Assembly (NCBI RefSeq): GCF_013391475.1
Contig: NZ_JACBAZ010000005.1
Coordinates: 1-64,000, forward strand
Direction of reading: 5' to 3'
DNA: 64,000 nucleotides
Source: Oceaniferula marina
GTDB taxonomy: Bacteria > Verrucomicrobiota > Verrucomicrobiia > Verrucomicrobiales > Akkermansiaceae
Shown here piece by piece: positions 25,683 to 33,388 of the stretch. The position numbers and the translations under genes were made by a program. The first letter of the stretch is position 1. Every line of letters starts with the position of its first letter. The notes beneath the pieces are model-generated. The model saw only the letters and a list, made by a program, of their open reading frames with translations. It searched no databases and had not been told where the DNA came from.

Positions 25683-25726
25683 TTGAAACGACGTTTTCTA
25701 TTTAAAACATAAAACGAAGTTTGCAA
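25683..25726. promoter_or_regulatory. imperfect inverted repeat upstream of the catabolic cluster
   Basis: TTGAAACGACGTTTTC faces the reverse complement of CGTTTTATG-type sequence ending in TTGCAA, across an A/T-rich centre, 47 bp before the permease start. It is placed where an IclR operator would be expected, but the symmetry is imperfect and there is no second copy to confirm it. Confidence 0.3.
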
Positions 25727-25993
25727 TATGAATCTTTCATTATTGTTGGCCCATTTCTTCGATACCCGATTCCAATGGGCAAGAAGCGGCATCAAAAATA
25801 CCCTGATCACTCGGTTGGAGGAGCAGGGCTTGGCTCGATGAAGCGGGAATGTTTATTTCCTTTGGACTGGGATCAGAGCTACGTCTGCGAGACCCATCAG
25901 AGTGGAGTGCGTAAGCTCGTGGAGAAGATTCCTAAATTAACCGTGCTTTTTTATTGCGCTGTGGCGATAGTTTCCTAGAATCGTGGGCACATC

Positions 25994-26350
25994 ATGAAAA
26001 CTACGTTCCAACTTCTCGCCCTTGCTGTTCTTTCCCTAACGCTGTCATCCTGCTGTGGCATTTTATCGCTTTGCCCGGGCAAGTTGACGGCTGAAAAAGA
26101 AGTGACAACCTATCAAGAGGTGCAGCGCACTGTATACAGTGGCAAGACTTCCTATGTTGTGACTGACCGTGTTCCAACGACACACAAGGAGACGGTGAAG
26201 CAGTCCTGCCGCAAGTGCGGATCGAGCTTTTGCCCTAAGTCCTGCTGCGGTATTGTTGGAGAGGGTGTGCTTGCCCGTGCCACTGCCCAAGGTGGAACAG
26301 GAGAGCCACAGATTGGCTTGATTCCAACCATGAAGGTGCTTGCACCCTAA
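25994..26350 (+). CDS. small cysteine-rich lipoprotein
   Basis: The 118-residue product has a lipoprotein signal (LLALAVLSLTLSSC) with the lipobox ending at a Cys followed by a second Cys. The mature part has a central basic and threonine-rich stretch (VYSGKTSYVVTDRVPTTHKE) and a cysteine cluster, CRKCGSSFCPKSCCG, which could bind metal or form disulphides. I do not recognise the family; verrucomicrobial genomes carry many such short lipoproteins. It is monocistronic with a terminator about 60 bp downstream. The start is well supported by the signal sequence. Confidence 0.7.
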   Translation: MKTTFQLLALAVLSLTLSSCCGILSLCPGKLTAEKEVTTYQEVQRTVYSGKTSYVVTDRVPTTHKETVKQSCRKCGSSFCPKSCCGIVGEGVLARATAQGGTGEPQIGLIPTMKVLAP

Positions 26351-26412
26351 TCTGGATAGATAGTGGTAGATCGATTAGCGATCATTCGCCACAGCGAACC
26401 CATTTAATGATT

Positions 26413-26447
26413 AGCCGGCCTTCCGATGGGGGTCGGCTTTTCTTTTG
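26413..26447 (+). terminator. rho-independent terminator
   Basis: An 8-bp stem AGCCGGCC/GGTCGGCT (one G-T pair; 26413-26420 and 26431-26438) is followed by TTTCTTTT. It ends the transcript of the cysteine-rich lipoprotein. Confidence 0.8.
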
Positions 26448-26478
26448 TCTTTTTTTCAATGTGGGATAGGGTGTCGCT

Positions 26479-26874
26479 ATGACAAAGATGACAATGATGA
26501 TTGCTCTGGGAGCGAGCCTCTATGCTTGCAAACCAGCAGACCAGGTTGAGCTTGCGGAGCCAGGAGCACAAGAAGAAGTTGCGAAGGGGACGGAGCAAGC
26601 CAAGGCTCCTGACCGGACTGAATTGCCTGCTGAGAAGGTGGAAGATGCCTCAAAGAAAGAACCAATGAAGAAGGATGCAAAGAAAACCGAAGGTGACGAT
26701 CGCTACATCGGTATGGATTTGGCGGATGCCAAAGCGTTAGCTGTCAAAGAAAAGCGAAAGTATCGCGTGGTGAGCGTTGATGGTAAGCAGCGTATGGTAA
26801 CGATGGATTATTTGCCGGAACGTCTCAATTTTACGGTTGTGGCCGGTAAGGTGACCAAGGTGACCCGCGGGTGA
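26479..26874 (+). CDS. lipoprotein with peptidase-inhibitor-I78-like C-terminus
   Basis: The 131-residue protein has a short signal (MMIALGASLYAC) with a plausible lipobox Cys at residue 17. A charged low-complexity Lys/Glu linker follows to about residue 70. The last about 55 residues (YIGMDLADAKALAVKEKR, VDGKQRMVTMDYLPERLNF, VVAGKVTKVTRG) follow the pattern of the I78 serine-protease-inhibitor fold, especially the Asp-Tyr-x-Pro-x-Arg-Leu-Asn core. The inhibitor assignment is by pattern only. An outer- or inner-membrane tethered protease inhibitor would fit. Confidence 0.62.
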   Translation: MTKMTMMIALGASLYACKPADQVELAEPGAQEEVAKGTEQAKAPDRTELPAEKVEDASKKEPMKKDAKKTEGDDRYIGMDLADAKALAVKEKRKYRVVSVDGKQRMVTMDYLPERLNFTVVAGKVTKVTRG

Positions 26875-26933
26875 GTGTGGGCAACGCTAAGCTGAGTGGC
26901 TCCCGGTGAAGGATTGGAGATGGCGGGGCTGTT

Positions 26934-26959
26934 GGAGTGCGGCGGCTTGACGCCGCTTT
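26934..26959 (+). repeat. REP-like element, unit 1
   Basis: The 26-bp unit starts GGAGTGCGGCGGCTTGAC and ends GCCGCTTT, with an internal GCGGCG/CGCCGC hairpin. Its exact reverse complement lies at 27126-27151, so the two flank a 166-bp segment and could pair like a REPIN. A third, slightly diverged copy is at 54662-54687. Confidence 0.85.
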
Positions 26960-27125
26960 GCCTTAACTTAAGCGTAGGCTGTGTGGGCTGCGTGGGCTCA
27001 GATCGCTCCCTCGGTTCGTTTTTTTGTTTTCTCAACTTAGAGGTGCCCCTATGTAATAAAAGATGAACTCACCCTTGGGTGGTAAGGGTGCTATGCTGGA
27101 TCGTTGGTGGAGATGTTCTGGATAA

Positions 27126-27151
27126 AAAGCGGCGTCAAGCCGCCGCACTCC
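27126..27151 (-). repeat. REP-like element, unit 2 (inverted)
   Basis: Exact reverse complement of the unit at 26934-26959. The spacer holds a small hairpin around CACCCTT/AAGGGTG but no gene. Confidence 0.85.
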
Positions 27152-27191
27152 GATGGGCGGCCTTCTTGTTTAGCAGGGTGGCATTCGGTTT

Positions 27192-27408
27192 ATACCATTC
27201 TCCCGGTTATTTTAACGGAATGGACAAATAGTTAAGAGCTTGATATGGAAGCTAGCCAGCGGAGCTGATGGAATGAAAAGCGGTATTTCTTTGGCTTGAT
27301 TTCGGCGTTTTTCCTCAGTCATGTAGCTCGCTACATTCCTTTGTCACGCCTTGAACTCAAGGCCAAATGAACACCGCCATTCCGACAAACTAACCACTCA
27401 AATGGTAT
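27192..27408. mobile_element. MITE-like element, copy C (217 bp, diverged)
   Basis: It has the same terminal octamer ATACCATT as copies A and B and the same architecture, but different internal sequence. The left end reads ATACCATTCTCCCGGTTA and the right end, reverse-complemented, ATACCATTTGAGTGGTTA. Both are followed by CGGAATGG. The central palindrome here is TGTAGC/GCTACA. It is a second subfamily of the same element type, located between convergent genes. Confidence 0.75.
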
Positions 27409-27438
27409 TATTGGTCTATTCGGGCCGATAGACCCTAC

Positions 27439-27470
27439 AAAAAAATGGCGACCTCGGATGAGGCCGCCAT
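27439..27470 (-). terminator. rho-independent terminator of the GH109 gene
   Basis: On the reverse strand an ATGGCG/CGCCAT plus CCTC/GAGG stem (one mismatch) with a 4-nt loop is followed by a T7 run. It lies about 75 bp after the leftward gene ending at 27546. Confidence 0.85.
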
Positions 27471-27545
27471 GATTAAATTACGTATGGGAGGTTTCAGTGT
27501 TGGAAACTTCAGTGTTGGAAATCTCAATTTCCTGAACCGTCCACC

Positions 27546-29006
27546 TTACTGGACGATGGGCAGGGGCTTGGTGTTTTTCCACTGACCTCGAGTGAAGTCG
27601 GGGAAGTCCTGAGGCATGCCGTCTTCGGCGACGGACTTCATGGACAGAGGGGTAACCGCGGACCAGAAGGCTCCTTCGTAGACGTTTTGGTCAAGCGGTT
27701 GACCTTTACGCAGACATTCGATCACCCGGAAGTTCATGATGGCATCCATGCCACCGTGGCCGCCCATCTTCTTGGCGACGTCGGCCATACGCTTGTAGAG
27801 CGGGTGGTCGAAGGCTTCGTAGAAGGCCTTGATTTTGTCTCCCTGGGCCCATCCGTGGTAGTTGGTGTGCTTTCTGTCGCCCGCCAGTGCCTTGAAAAGC
27901 TTTTCTGGCAGACCTTCGTCCTTGCCGTAGTCGAGGGCGATGCGGGTTGGGAAGCCGGCTCCGGTTCCCTTGGTTCCTTGGATCAGGTTGTGGCGGGAGT
28001 AAGGGCGCGGACTGCTTTCATCCCACTGGACCATCACGGTGCGACCGAGGGTGGTCTTGATGATGGAGGTACTCATGTCACCACCTTCGTAGGTGATTTT
28101 GTTGAGCTCGCTGTCAGGTTTGAAGTGTTTCTTGGCGTAGAGCGCGTGGTTTTTTGCCGGAGATGAGAAGGAGACAATCCTGCGGAAGTTGTCGTCGCCA
28201 CGTGCGAGGTTCATATACTGGGCGACGGGGCCGAGTCCGTGGGTCGGGTAGAGGTTGCCACTCTTTTTGGCCCAGTGGTATGTGCGCCAGCTACCGGTGC
28301 CACGTCCGTTTTCGACATGTCTCATTTGTCCGCGAAGTTCGTGGATGTAGGCGGCTTCACCGTGGAGGATATCGCCAAAGATTCCCAGTCTGCACATGTT
28401 GAGATACATCAACTCGTCGCGTCCGTAGTTGACGTTTTCGAGCATCATGCAGTGTTTTTGGGTTTTTTCCGAGGTGTCGATCAGTTCCCAGGTTTCTTTG
28501 ATGGTGGTGGTCAGTGGGACCTCGACGGCGACGTGGGCACCTGCATTCATGGCGTCGATGGCCATGGGGGCGTGCCATTCCCAAGGAGTGACCACGTAGA
28601 CGAGGTCGGGCTTGGTTTCCTTGAGCATCTTTTTGTAGGCGTGCTTGTCTCCGTGGTAGAGTTTGACATTTTGGTGGCGTTTGCCTTTGCCATTGGCCAG
28701 AACTTTTTTCTTGGCGCGTTCGCAAAGGTCCTGGTGGAGGTCGCAGATGCCGACAAATTCAGTCCCTTCGAAGGCGGACACGTGGTTGAAGTGGGTTCCT
28801 CCACGGGCACCACAACCGATGATGGCTACTTTGATTGTGTCGAGTTTGGGTGCGATAAAATCCCCCATGTACTTCGCACCGCTTGGGCGGGATGGTGTGG
28901 AGTCTGCAGCTTTGGCTACAACGCTGGCTGCGGCGAGGCCGGCACCAGCGCCTCCGATTTTTTTAAGAAAATGACGTCTTGAATTGCTTTGTGTGTCCAT
29001 AGGCAT
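27546..29006 (-). CDS. GH109-type Gfo/Idh/MocA protein, Tat-exported (alpha-N-acetylgalactosaminidase family)
   Basis: GH109 enzymes remove terminal alpha-N-acetylgalactosamine using NAD by an oxidation-elimination cycle. The 486-residue protein has a twin-arginine signal (SRRHFLKKIGGAGAGLAAAS). The Rossmann motif follows at VAIIGCGARGGTHFNH. The family signature runs VVTPWEWHAPMAIDAM, HVAVEVPLTTT, HCMMLENVNYGRDEL and YPTHGLGPVAQYMN, matching the characterised GH109 proteins of mucin degraders. The Tat signal is expected because the enzyme must fold around its cofactor before export. It is a single leftward gene with its own terminator. Substrate specificity within GH109 and Gfo/Idh relatives varies, so the exact sugar is uncertain. 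Confidence 0.87.
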   Translation of the reverse strand: MPMDTQSNSRRHFLKKIGGAGAGLAAASVVAKAADSTPSRPSGAKYMGDFIAPKLDTIKVAIIGCGARGGTHFNHVSAFEGTEFVGICDLHQDLCERAKKKVLANGKGKRHQNVKLYHGDKHAYKKMLKETKPDLVYVVTPWEWHAPMAIDAMNAGAHVAVEVPLTTTIKETWELIDTSEKTQKHCMMLENVNYGRDELMYLNMCRLGIFGDILHGEAAYIHELRGQMRHVENGRGTGSWRTYHWAKKSGNLYPTHGLGPVAQYMNLARGDDNFRRIVSFSSPAKNHALYAKKHFKPDSELNKITYEGGDMSTSIIKTTLGRTVMVQWDESSPRPYSRHNLIQGTKGTGAGFPTRIALDYGKDEGLPEKLFKALAGDRKHTNYHGWAQGDKIKAFYEAFDHPLYKRMADVAKKMGGHGGMDAIMNFRVIECLRKGQPLDQNVYEGAFWSAVTPLSMKSVAEDGMPQDFPDFTRGQWKNTKPLPIVQ

Positions 29007-29184
29007 ATGAGTGAATTAGCCCTTAAACGCAGGTCGTGCAAAGGATTATTCAAGATTCGTAAGAATTGGGAAATATGACGATCAAGGGTTAAACTTGATG
29101 CCTGCTTGTGAATACAGGGGGTAGGCGGCGGTCTGCGTTGGGTCGGGTCTGTTGGACGGGAGTCAAAAAAAGTGACCTGCGGGT

Positions 29185-29214
29185 TTGACATGGGGGGGTG
29201 AAAACGTCTTTACT
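29185..29214 (+). promoter_or_regulatory. sigma70-like promoter
   Basis: A consensus -35 TTGACA (29185-29190) is followed after 18 bp by TTTACT (29209-29214), a 4 of 6 match to the -10 box. Transcription would start about 20 bp before the 40-codon ORF at 29241. Confidence 0.5.
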
Positions 29215-29240
29215 AAAGAAAAGAATACCTCTTTTTATCT

Positions 29241-29363
29241 ATGGATGCTCGGAGGTTTTCGGTTGCGGGACTGCTGAAAGGATTGCCGTATTTGCCGGAA
29301 ATACCTTTGGAGCAACCTCAAACACCTACCATCAACGACACCAACGATCAGATTTATGAGTGA
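29241..29363 (+). CDS. 40-residue ORF coupled to the proline-rich membrane protein
   Basis: ATG at 29241 opens 40 codons: MDARRFSVAGLLKGLPYLPE, then IPLEQPQTPTINDTNDQIYE. The TGA at 29361-29363 overlaps the start region of the next gene (ATGAGTGA, 8 bp overlap), so its translation would feed the downstream start. A good promoter lies just upstream. The N-terminal half is amphipathic with a KGLPYLPEIP stretch. I know no family for it. It may be a leader peptide or a small partner protein of the tail-anchored product. Confidence 0.5.
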   Translation: MDARRFSVAGLLKGLPYLPEIPLEQPQTPTINDTNDQIYE

Positions 29364-30012
29364 GAACGAAGATAACAAGCCGAAGACAATAACCGGCGAT
29401 TCCGCGCCAATGACCAAGACCTCTGCGGTGCCTATCCGTAAGGAAACCGTGCGCGTGACCTTGAAAGCTCCACCTCAGGGAGCAAAAGGACCGACCGCCC
29501 CTCCGGCTCCTCTGACCCCTCCGACAGGTGCGGTGCCTACCAGCCCCAAGCCTCCGGCGCCCGCGCCCACGATTCCTTTGAAGACTTCCGGCCCGGCGAC
29601 AGCCGTGCCTCCCGCACCTGCACCGACAGTCAAATTGCAAACCGGCGGAGCTACCGGTCCGGCAACCAAACTTGCCACGCCTGCACCGACGGTGAGATTG
29701 AACACTCCGGGAGGATCTGGTCCGGGAACCGTTCCTTTGACCGGTGGTCCTGCTACGGGGGCTGCCAGCCAGCAATTGCCTAAGGCGACCGTTCAGTTGA
29801 CTCAAACCCAGCCGATGGATGCTCCTGCCACTCCGTCCCAAGCGGCCACCATCCGAACTGCGGATGATGATGACGCTTCTTCCGAGGAAGGTGAAGGCGC
29901 GGCTGCAGCTCTTTCGGTTGTCTCTCTGGTGGCAGCCTTGATTGTGCTCGGGGTGCAATTGGCTACAGCCAGCATCTGGGTTGACGGAGAGTGGGGTCGC
30001 CTTTTTGAATAA
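29356..30012 (+). CDS. proline-rich, tail-anchored membrane protein
   Basis: The 218-residue protein is of unknown function. Residues 1-170 are disordered and Pro/Thr/Ala-rich, with a recurring motif of the form TVxL: KETVRVTLKAPP, APTIPLKTS, APTVKLQTGG, APTVRLNTPGG and KATVQLTQT. An acidic patch (DDDDASSEEGEGAAAA) precedes one membrane helix (LSVVSLVAALIVLGVQLATA) near the C-terminus. Most of the protein therefore lies on one side of the membrane, probably the cytoplasm if tail-anchored. The regular TVxL repeats look like multiple docking motifs. It overlaps the 40-codon ORF by 8 bp. Confidence 0.65.
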   Translation: MSENEDNKPKTITGDSAPMTKTSAVPIRKETVRVTLKAPPQGAKGPTAPPAPLTPPTGAVPTSPKPPAPAPTIPLKTSGPATAVPPAPAPTVKLQTGGATGPATKLATPAPTVRLNTPGGSGPGTVPLTGGPATGAASQQLPKATVQLTQTQPMDAPATPSQAATIRTADDDDASSEEGEGAAAALSVVSLVAALIVLGVQLATASIWVDGEWGRLFE

Positions 30013-30062
30013 GGGGGGCTACGAGGAAAATCATTTTAGTAATCAATCACTATTCTATCACC

Positions 30063-30149
30063 ATGGTAATGCAAATTATTCTACTGGTTCTTGGAGGTTT
30101 GGTGGCTTATCTCGCATTTGCGACGAGCGCCCTGCCTTTGCCAGTTTAA
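30063..30149 (+). CDS. possible 28-residue membrane peptide
   Basis: ATG 30063 opens MVMQIILLVLGGLVAYLAFA and ends LPLPV-stop, almost entirely one hydrophobic helix. No Shine-Dalgarno is visible, as in many neighbours. It lies 50 bp after the tail-anchored protein gene and is followed by a short hairpin (GCTCTC/GAGAGC, 30164-30178). Such short helices can be real membrane peptides, but chance is not excluded. Confidence 0.35.
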   Translation: MVMQIILLVLGGLVAYLAFATSALPLPV

Positions 30150-30248
30150 CGAGCCCAAGACGAGCTCTCTCGGAGAGCCCTTTACAAGATCTATTACAGA
30201 TCGATTGGTCGGATGGAATTGACCGTTCCGGCTGATGACAGATTAAAC

Positions 30249-30280
30249 GAGCCGTTCATGGAATTATTCATGGGCGGCTC
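30249..30280. promoter_or_regulatory. hairpin directly upstream of the trxA promoter region
   Basis: GAGCCG, two G-T pairs and CATG form a 12-bp stem (arms 30249-30260 and 30269-30280) around an 8-nt loop. It is not followed by a T run, so it is not an ordinary terminator. It abuts a TTGACG -35-like box (30281-30286) with CATATT 16 bp later, which would start transcription at or near the trxA ATG (30315). It may be an operator or attenuator. Confidence 0.35.
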
Positions 30281-30314
30281 TTGACGTACCGACTGGAACA
30301 GGCATATTTCGTCC

Positions 30315-30635
30315 ATGGCTAAGACGTATAACGAAAGCAACTTTGATGCCGAGGTATTGAGCTCGGATAAGCCGGTATTGGTAGATTTTTGGGCCGAATG
30401 GTGTGGTCCGTGTAAGATGATTTCACCTCTCATTGATCAACTGGCGGATGCTGTGGCGGACACGGCGGATGTTGGTAAGGTGGAGGTTGATACCAATCAG
30501 TCGCTCGCTGCCAAGTATGGTGTGCGCTCGATCCCATGTCTTCTTTTCTTCAAAAATGGAGAAGTGGTCGAGACCATCACAGGTGCGAATGTGACCTTGG
30601 ATCAATTGAAGTCGACCCTCGAAGGCCTCGCCTAA
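30315..30635 (+). CDS. trxA: thioredoxin
   Basis: The 106-residue thioredoxin has the redox site WCGPCK in DFWAEWCGPCKMISPLI (about residues 28-44), the cis-proline region VRSIPCLLFFKNGE and the C-terminal helix. It reduces protein disulphides in the cytoplasm with thioredoxin reductase, which is not in this window. Length and motifs are canonical. One extra Cys precedes the cis-Pro loop (SIPCLL), where Thr is usual (IPTLL): an unusual substitution next to the cis-Pro. The transcript may have a very short leader. Confidence 0.95.
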   Translation: MAKTYNESNFDAEVLSSDKPVLVDFWAEWCGPCKMISPLIDQLADAVADTADVGKVEVDTNQSLAAKYGVRSIPCLLFFKNGEVVETITGANVTLDQLKSTLEGLA

Positions 30636-30684
30636 AGCGGTGGTTTTGCCTTGTCGGCAAAATCAAGACTAGGATTCTGGAGCG

Positions 30685-31173
30685 ATGATCAGCGGATCTG
30701 GAATCGTCGATTTGATAACCACGTGGCTTCCCAGGAGGCCCGTGGTTTATTTGTTTTTCTTTGTCTCCTGGTTGGTGACGTTGTGGTTTTTGTCTGCCGG
30801 AAACCCTGCGCCAAAGAATGGTCCAGAGATCCCCCATGTGGATAAGGTGGCTCATTTTGTTTATTTTGCGATCGGAGGGGGGCTGATGATGGCCTACGCC
30901 TATTATCGTTGGCCCTTATGGCGGCGTTTCCGTCTCCGCATGGTGATGGTTGTTTTTTTACTGTCCTCCGTGATTGGGCGCTTGGACGAGTATCATCAGA
31001 CGTTTACGCCGGGGAGAAGTGGCAATGATACGGGGGACTGGATTGCGGATAGCCTTGGCGGTTTATTTGGTGCCTCGGTGATGGTGATGGTTCTTTTGCC
31101 CGGGCTGGAACGGCGCAAGCGCGACTCGGATAAGCCTCGAAAATCGCAAATTGTTGCAAATTCACTTGACTGA
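30685..31173 (+). CDS. VanZ-family membrane protein
   Basis: The 162-residue protein has four membrane segments (VYLFFFVSWLVTLWFLSAG; HFVYFAIGGGLMMAYAYY; RMVMVVFLLSSVIGRLDEY; GGLFGASVMVMVLLPGL). The VanZ-like signature is DKVAHFVYFAIGG plus LDEYHQTFTPGRSGNDTGDWIADSLGG. Roles of chromosomal VanZ-like proteins are poorly known, with links to cell-envelope and glycopeptide tolerance. It sits between trxA (49 bp upstream) and rpmB, all rightward. Confidence 0.85.
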   Translation: MISGSGIVDLITTWLPRRPVVYLFFFVSWLVTLWFLSAGNPAPKNGPEIPHVDKVAHFVYFAIGGGLMMAYAYYRWPLWRRFRLRMVMVVFLLSSVIGRLDEYHQTFTPGRSGNDTGDWIADSLGGLFGASVMVMVLLPGLERRKRDSDKPRKSQIVANSLD

Positions 31174-31193
31174 CAGCTGGCAGGGTGTATCTC
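31166..31193 (+). promoter_or_regulatory. possible rpmB promoter
   Basis: TTGACT (31166-31171) and TATCTC (31188-31193) are spaced 16 bp apart at the end of the vanZ-like gene, about 30 bp before the rpmB ATG. Confidence 0.3.
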
Positions 31194-31226
31194 TCGCCGC
31201 CCGCAAGCAATCAAATTTTCAAATTC

Positions 31227-31490
31227 ATGGCCAGAGTATGTAGTATCAGAGGTTCCCGAGTCCGTATGGGTGGTAAGATTCACCGTTCCGGATTAGCGAA
31301 GAAAAAAGGAGGTATTGGTCGTCACGTGACCAAGGTGGTGAAACGTTCTGTTTCTCCCAACCTTCACACGAAGCGCATTTATGTTCCTGAGTTGGGCCGT
31401 CACGTGAAGGTGAAGCTCAGTGCCAAGGCGATCAAAACGATCAACAAAAATGGCGCCTATGTGACTTTGAAGAAAGCTGGCCTGATCTAA
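31227..31490 (+). CDS. rpmB: 50S ribosomal protein L28
   Basis: The 87-residue basic protein starts MARVCSIRGSRVRMGGKIHR and contains KVVKRSVSPNLHTKRIYVPE and the usual C-terminal Lys-rich helix (LSAKAIKTINKNGAYVTL). L28 binds 23S rRNA late in 50S assembly. The ATG at 31227 gives the family start; the longer in-frame ATG at 31185 does not. No rpmG (L33) follows. A strong terminator lies about 75 bp downstream. Confidence 0.93.
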   Translation: MARVCSIRGSRVRMGGKIHRSGLAKKKGGIGRHVTKVVKRSVSPNLHTKRIYVPELGRHVKVKLSAKAIKTINKNGAYVTLKKAGLI

Positions 31491-31563
31491 GGTCCCTTTT
31501 TTCGCTTTTACGCCACTTTGTTTCCGATTGGAAGCAGTGGGGTAAAACAAAGATTCATTTCGT

Positions 31564-31602
31564 AGAGGACGATGGCTTTCGAGCCATGGTCCTCTTTTTT
31601 TA
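31564..31602 (+). terminator. strong rho-independent terminator after rpmB
   Basis: AGAGGAC and ATGGCT arms pair with AGCCAT and GTCCTCT around a TTCG tetraloop (one G-G mismatch), followed by a T-rich run. This is a textbook UUCG-capped terminator. Confidence 0.92.
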
Positions 31603-31640
31603 TGCTTAACATCGGTTGATTGCTCTGCCATTTTTCTGGC

Positions 31641-33302
31641 ATGAAATCATTGAAATGGATCGGAGTGTTGCAGGCTGTTTGCCTTGTTTTTGTTTCTTGT
31701 GGTAAAAAAGAAGAGTTGGATACGCCCAACGGTGGTTCGGCTTCAACGTCTGGTACCGCCGTTGGTGGTTTTGTCGAGGAGTTGCAACCTGTGGTTTCCC
31801 GCTTGGAAACGAATGGCGTGCATTTTTCCGTCACGCAGTATGATCAGGATTTGGTAAAAATCGCGGAAGGTCTGAATCAGTTTCTGGATGTGATGCGGGA
31901 TAGCGGGGAGGCGGTGCCCGCGGGGCTTGATATCCGGGATGTGGTGGAAGATTTGGGTTTGAGCAAGGTCTCGGCGATCGGTAGGAGTTCTCGCCAGACG
32001 GATGATGGCTGGCATAACCGCATGTTTTTGCATACCGGGGGGAGCCGGAAGGGGGTGTTGTCGTTGCTGGGGCGGGATGCTAAGCCGTGGCGTGCAGCCA
32101 CTCTTGCCCCTGAGGATGCGGATCTGGTGCTTGAGTTTGAATTGAATTTGTCAACCTTGCAGCAAACGGTGGAGCCTGTAGCCGCAGCCTTCGGTGAAGA
32201 ACCCGAGCGAGGGGTGGCGGAGCTGATGGCTCAGAAGGTGGGGGCCGGGGCCTTGAGTCTGGCGGATCTTCTGGGGAAAACCAATGTGCATGCTACTTTG
32301 ATCATGACTCTTGATGGTAAAAAACGATGGGATCCCGGAATTGATGTGGAATTGCCAGGAGTGGATCTTGCCTTATGTATTGATCGTGGGCTTTGGTTTT
32401 GGGGGCAGTTTGGTGAAATGGTTGAAGCAGACTTGGAAGTCAGCGAGCAGAATGGCTTGAAGTATGTTCGGGTTCCGGAATCGATGGATACCCCGCTTGG
32501 TGAAATCCGCCCCTTGTTTATCATTGACCCGGACAAGGACCAGGTTTGGTTCGGGATGAGGGAGTCGTATGTGGAGCGCTGCCGGACAGGAACTGGCGCA
32601 TTGGGGGGATCGGCAGATTTTAAAAAGGCGATGGCTGGTATTCCCGACGAAGGAAATGCGCTGTTTTATGTTTCCAATGAATTTTGTCAGGAAGTGATGA
32701 CCGCGGTTAAAGGGTTGGAGCAGTCGGCTCCTGAGGAGTCTGAAGAGCAAATGGCTCTGTCTTTAGTGAGCTCATTATTGGGGGACTCCTGGTTGCCTTC
32801 GTCTTGTGGGTATGCCTGGGCGCTTTCGAATACGGAGGATGGGGTGCTCATTTCAGGGAACTCTCCCATGCCGGCCAAAGGGGGGAGCCTGACGAGCAGC
32901 GTGGCCTCTGTTGCCGCCATGGCCGGGTTCGCCACTCCTCTCGTTTTGAAACAGCAGAAAAAGGCCAAGGTGGTGACGGGAGTTCACCATATGAAGCAGT
33001 TGCACTTATTATTGTTCGAACACGATATGGATCACGGGCAATTTCCCGACAAGCTGGAGGCTCTTGTCAAAGAGGAGTACATCGAGCAGGCCGAATTTGA
33101 AGCTCTGATTGGGGCTCCGTCTGACAACAAAAACAGGAAGTTGGTTTACGTCTCCGGATTGAGTACGGCTAGTCGTTCGGATTTGATTTTGCTCCATACC
33201 CCTGGGCCTGTGGATGGCAAGCGAACGATGCTGCGTATCGACGGATCAGTGACAACCCTGCCGGAAGCTAAGTTTCAGGAGCTTCTTCAAAAGCAGCAGT
33301 AG
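31641..33302 (+). CDS. large lipoprotein with pseudopilin-like C-terminal segment
   Basis: The 553-residue protein has a signal peptide (GVLQAVCLVFVSC) and a lipobox Cys followed by GKKEE. The body (about 40-440) is unrecognised, with alternating helices and strands such as DLVLEFELNLSTLQQTVEP and LFIIDPDKDQVWFGMRESY. The C-terminal about 105 residues (HMKQLHLLLFEHDMDHGQFP, LVYVSGLS and MLRIDGSVTTL) match the tail of verrucomicrobial pseudopilin-like proteins, without their N-terminal methylation helix. ATG 31641 is preferred over 31620 because it begins the signal peptide. Function unknown; extracytoplasmic. Confidence 0.65.
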   Translation: MKSLKWIGVLQAVCLVFVSCGKKEELDTPNGGSASTSGTAVGGFVEELQPVVSRLETNGVHFSVTQYDQDLVKIAEGLNQFLDVMRDSGEAVPAGLDIRDVVEDLGLSKVSAIGRSSRQTDDGWHNRMFLHTGGSRKGVLSLLGRDAKPWRAATLAPEDADLVLEFELNLSTLQQTVEPVAAAFGEEPERGVAELMAQKVGAGALSLADLLGKTNVHATLIMTLDGKKRWDPGIDVELPGVDLALCIDRGLWFWGQFGEMVEADLEVSEQNGLKYVRVPESMDTPLGEIRPLFIIDPDKDQVWFGMRESYVERCRTGTGALGGSADFKKAMAGIPDEGNALFYVSNEFCQEVMTAVKGLEQSAPEESEEQMALSLVSSLLGDSWLPSSCGYAWALSNTEDGVLISGNSPMPAKGGSLTSSVASVAAMAGFATPLVLKQQKKAKVVTGVHHMKQLHLLLFEHDMDHGQFPDKLEALVKEEYIEQAEFEALIGAPSDNKNRKLVYVSGLSTASRSDLILLHTPGPVDGKRTMLRIDGSVTTLPEAKFQELLQKQQ

Positions 33303-33388
33303 GGGGATAGGGCGGATAACCCTGCCTGGCAGGATTGGTCAATCTTCGTGCTTGGTGGAGGTGGCTCTCTTCGCTAGGGTTCGCTGCG

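Larger units (their letters stand above)
26875..27545. other. 671-bp gap: REP-like pair, MITE copy C, terminator
   Basis: There is no supported gene here. It contains an inverted pair of 26-bp REP-like units (26934-26959, 27126-27151), MITE copy C (27192-27408) and the terminator of the leftward GH109 gene (27439-27470). Confidence 0.7.

Noticed and set aside
25721..25978. 85-codon ORF between the permease cluster and the cysteine-rich lipoprotein
   Set aside because: No domain, and it overlaps the likely promoter region of the leftward cluster. Composition does not resemble neighbouring proteins.
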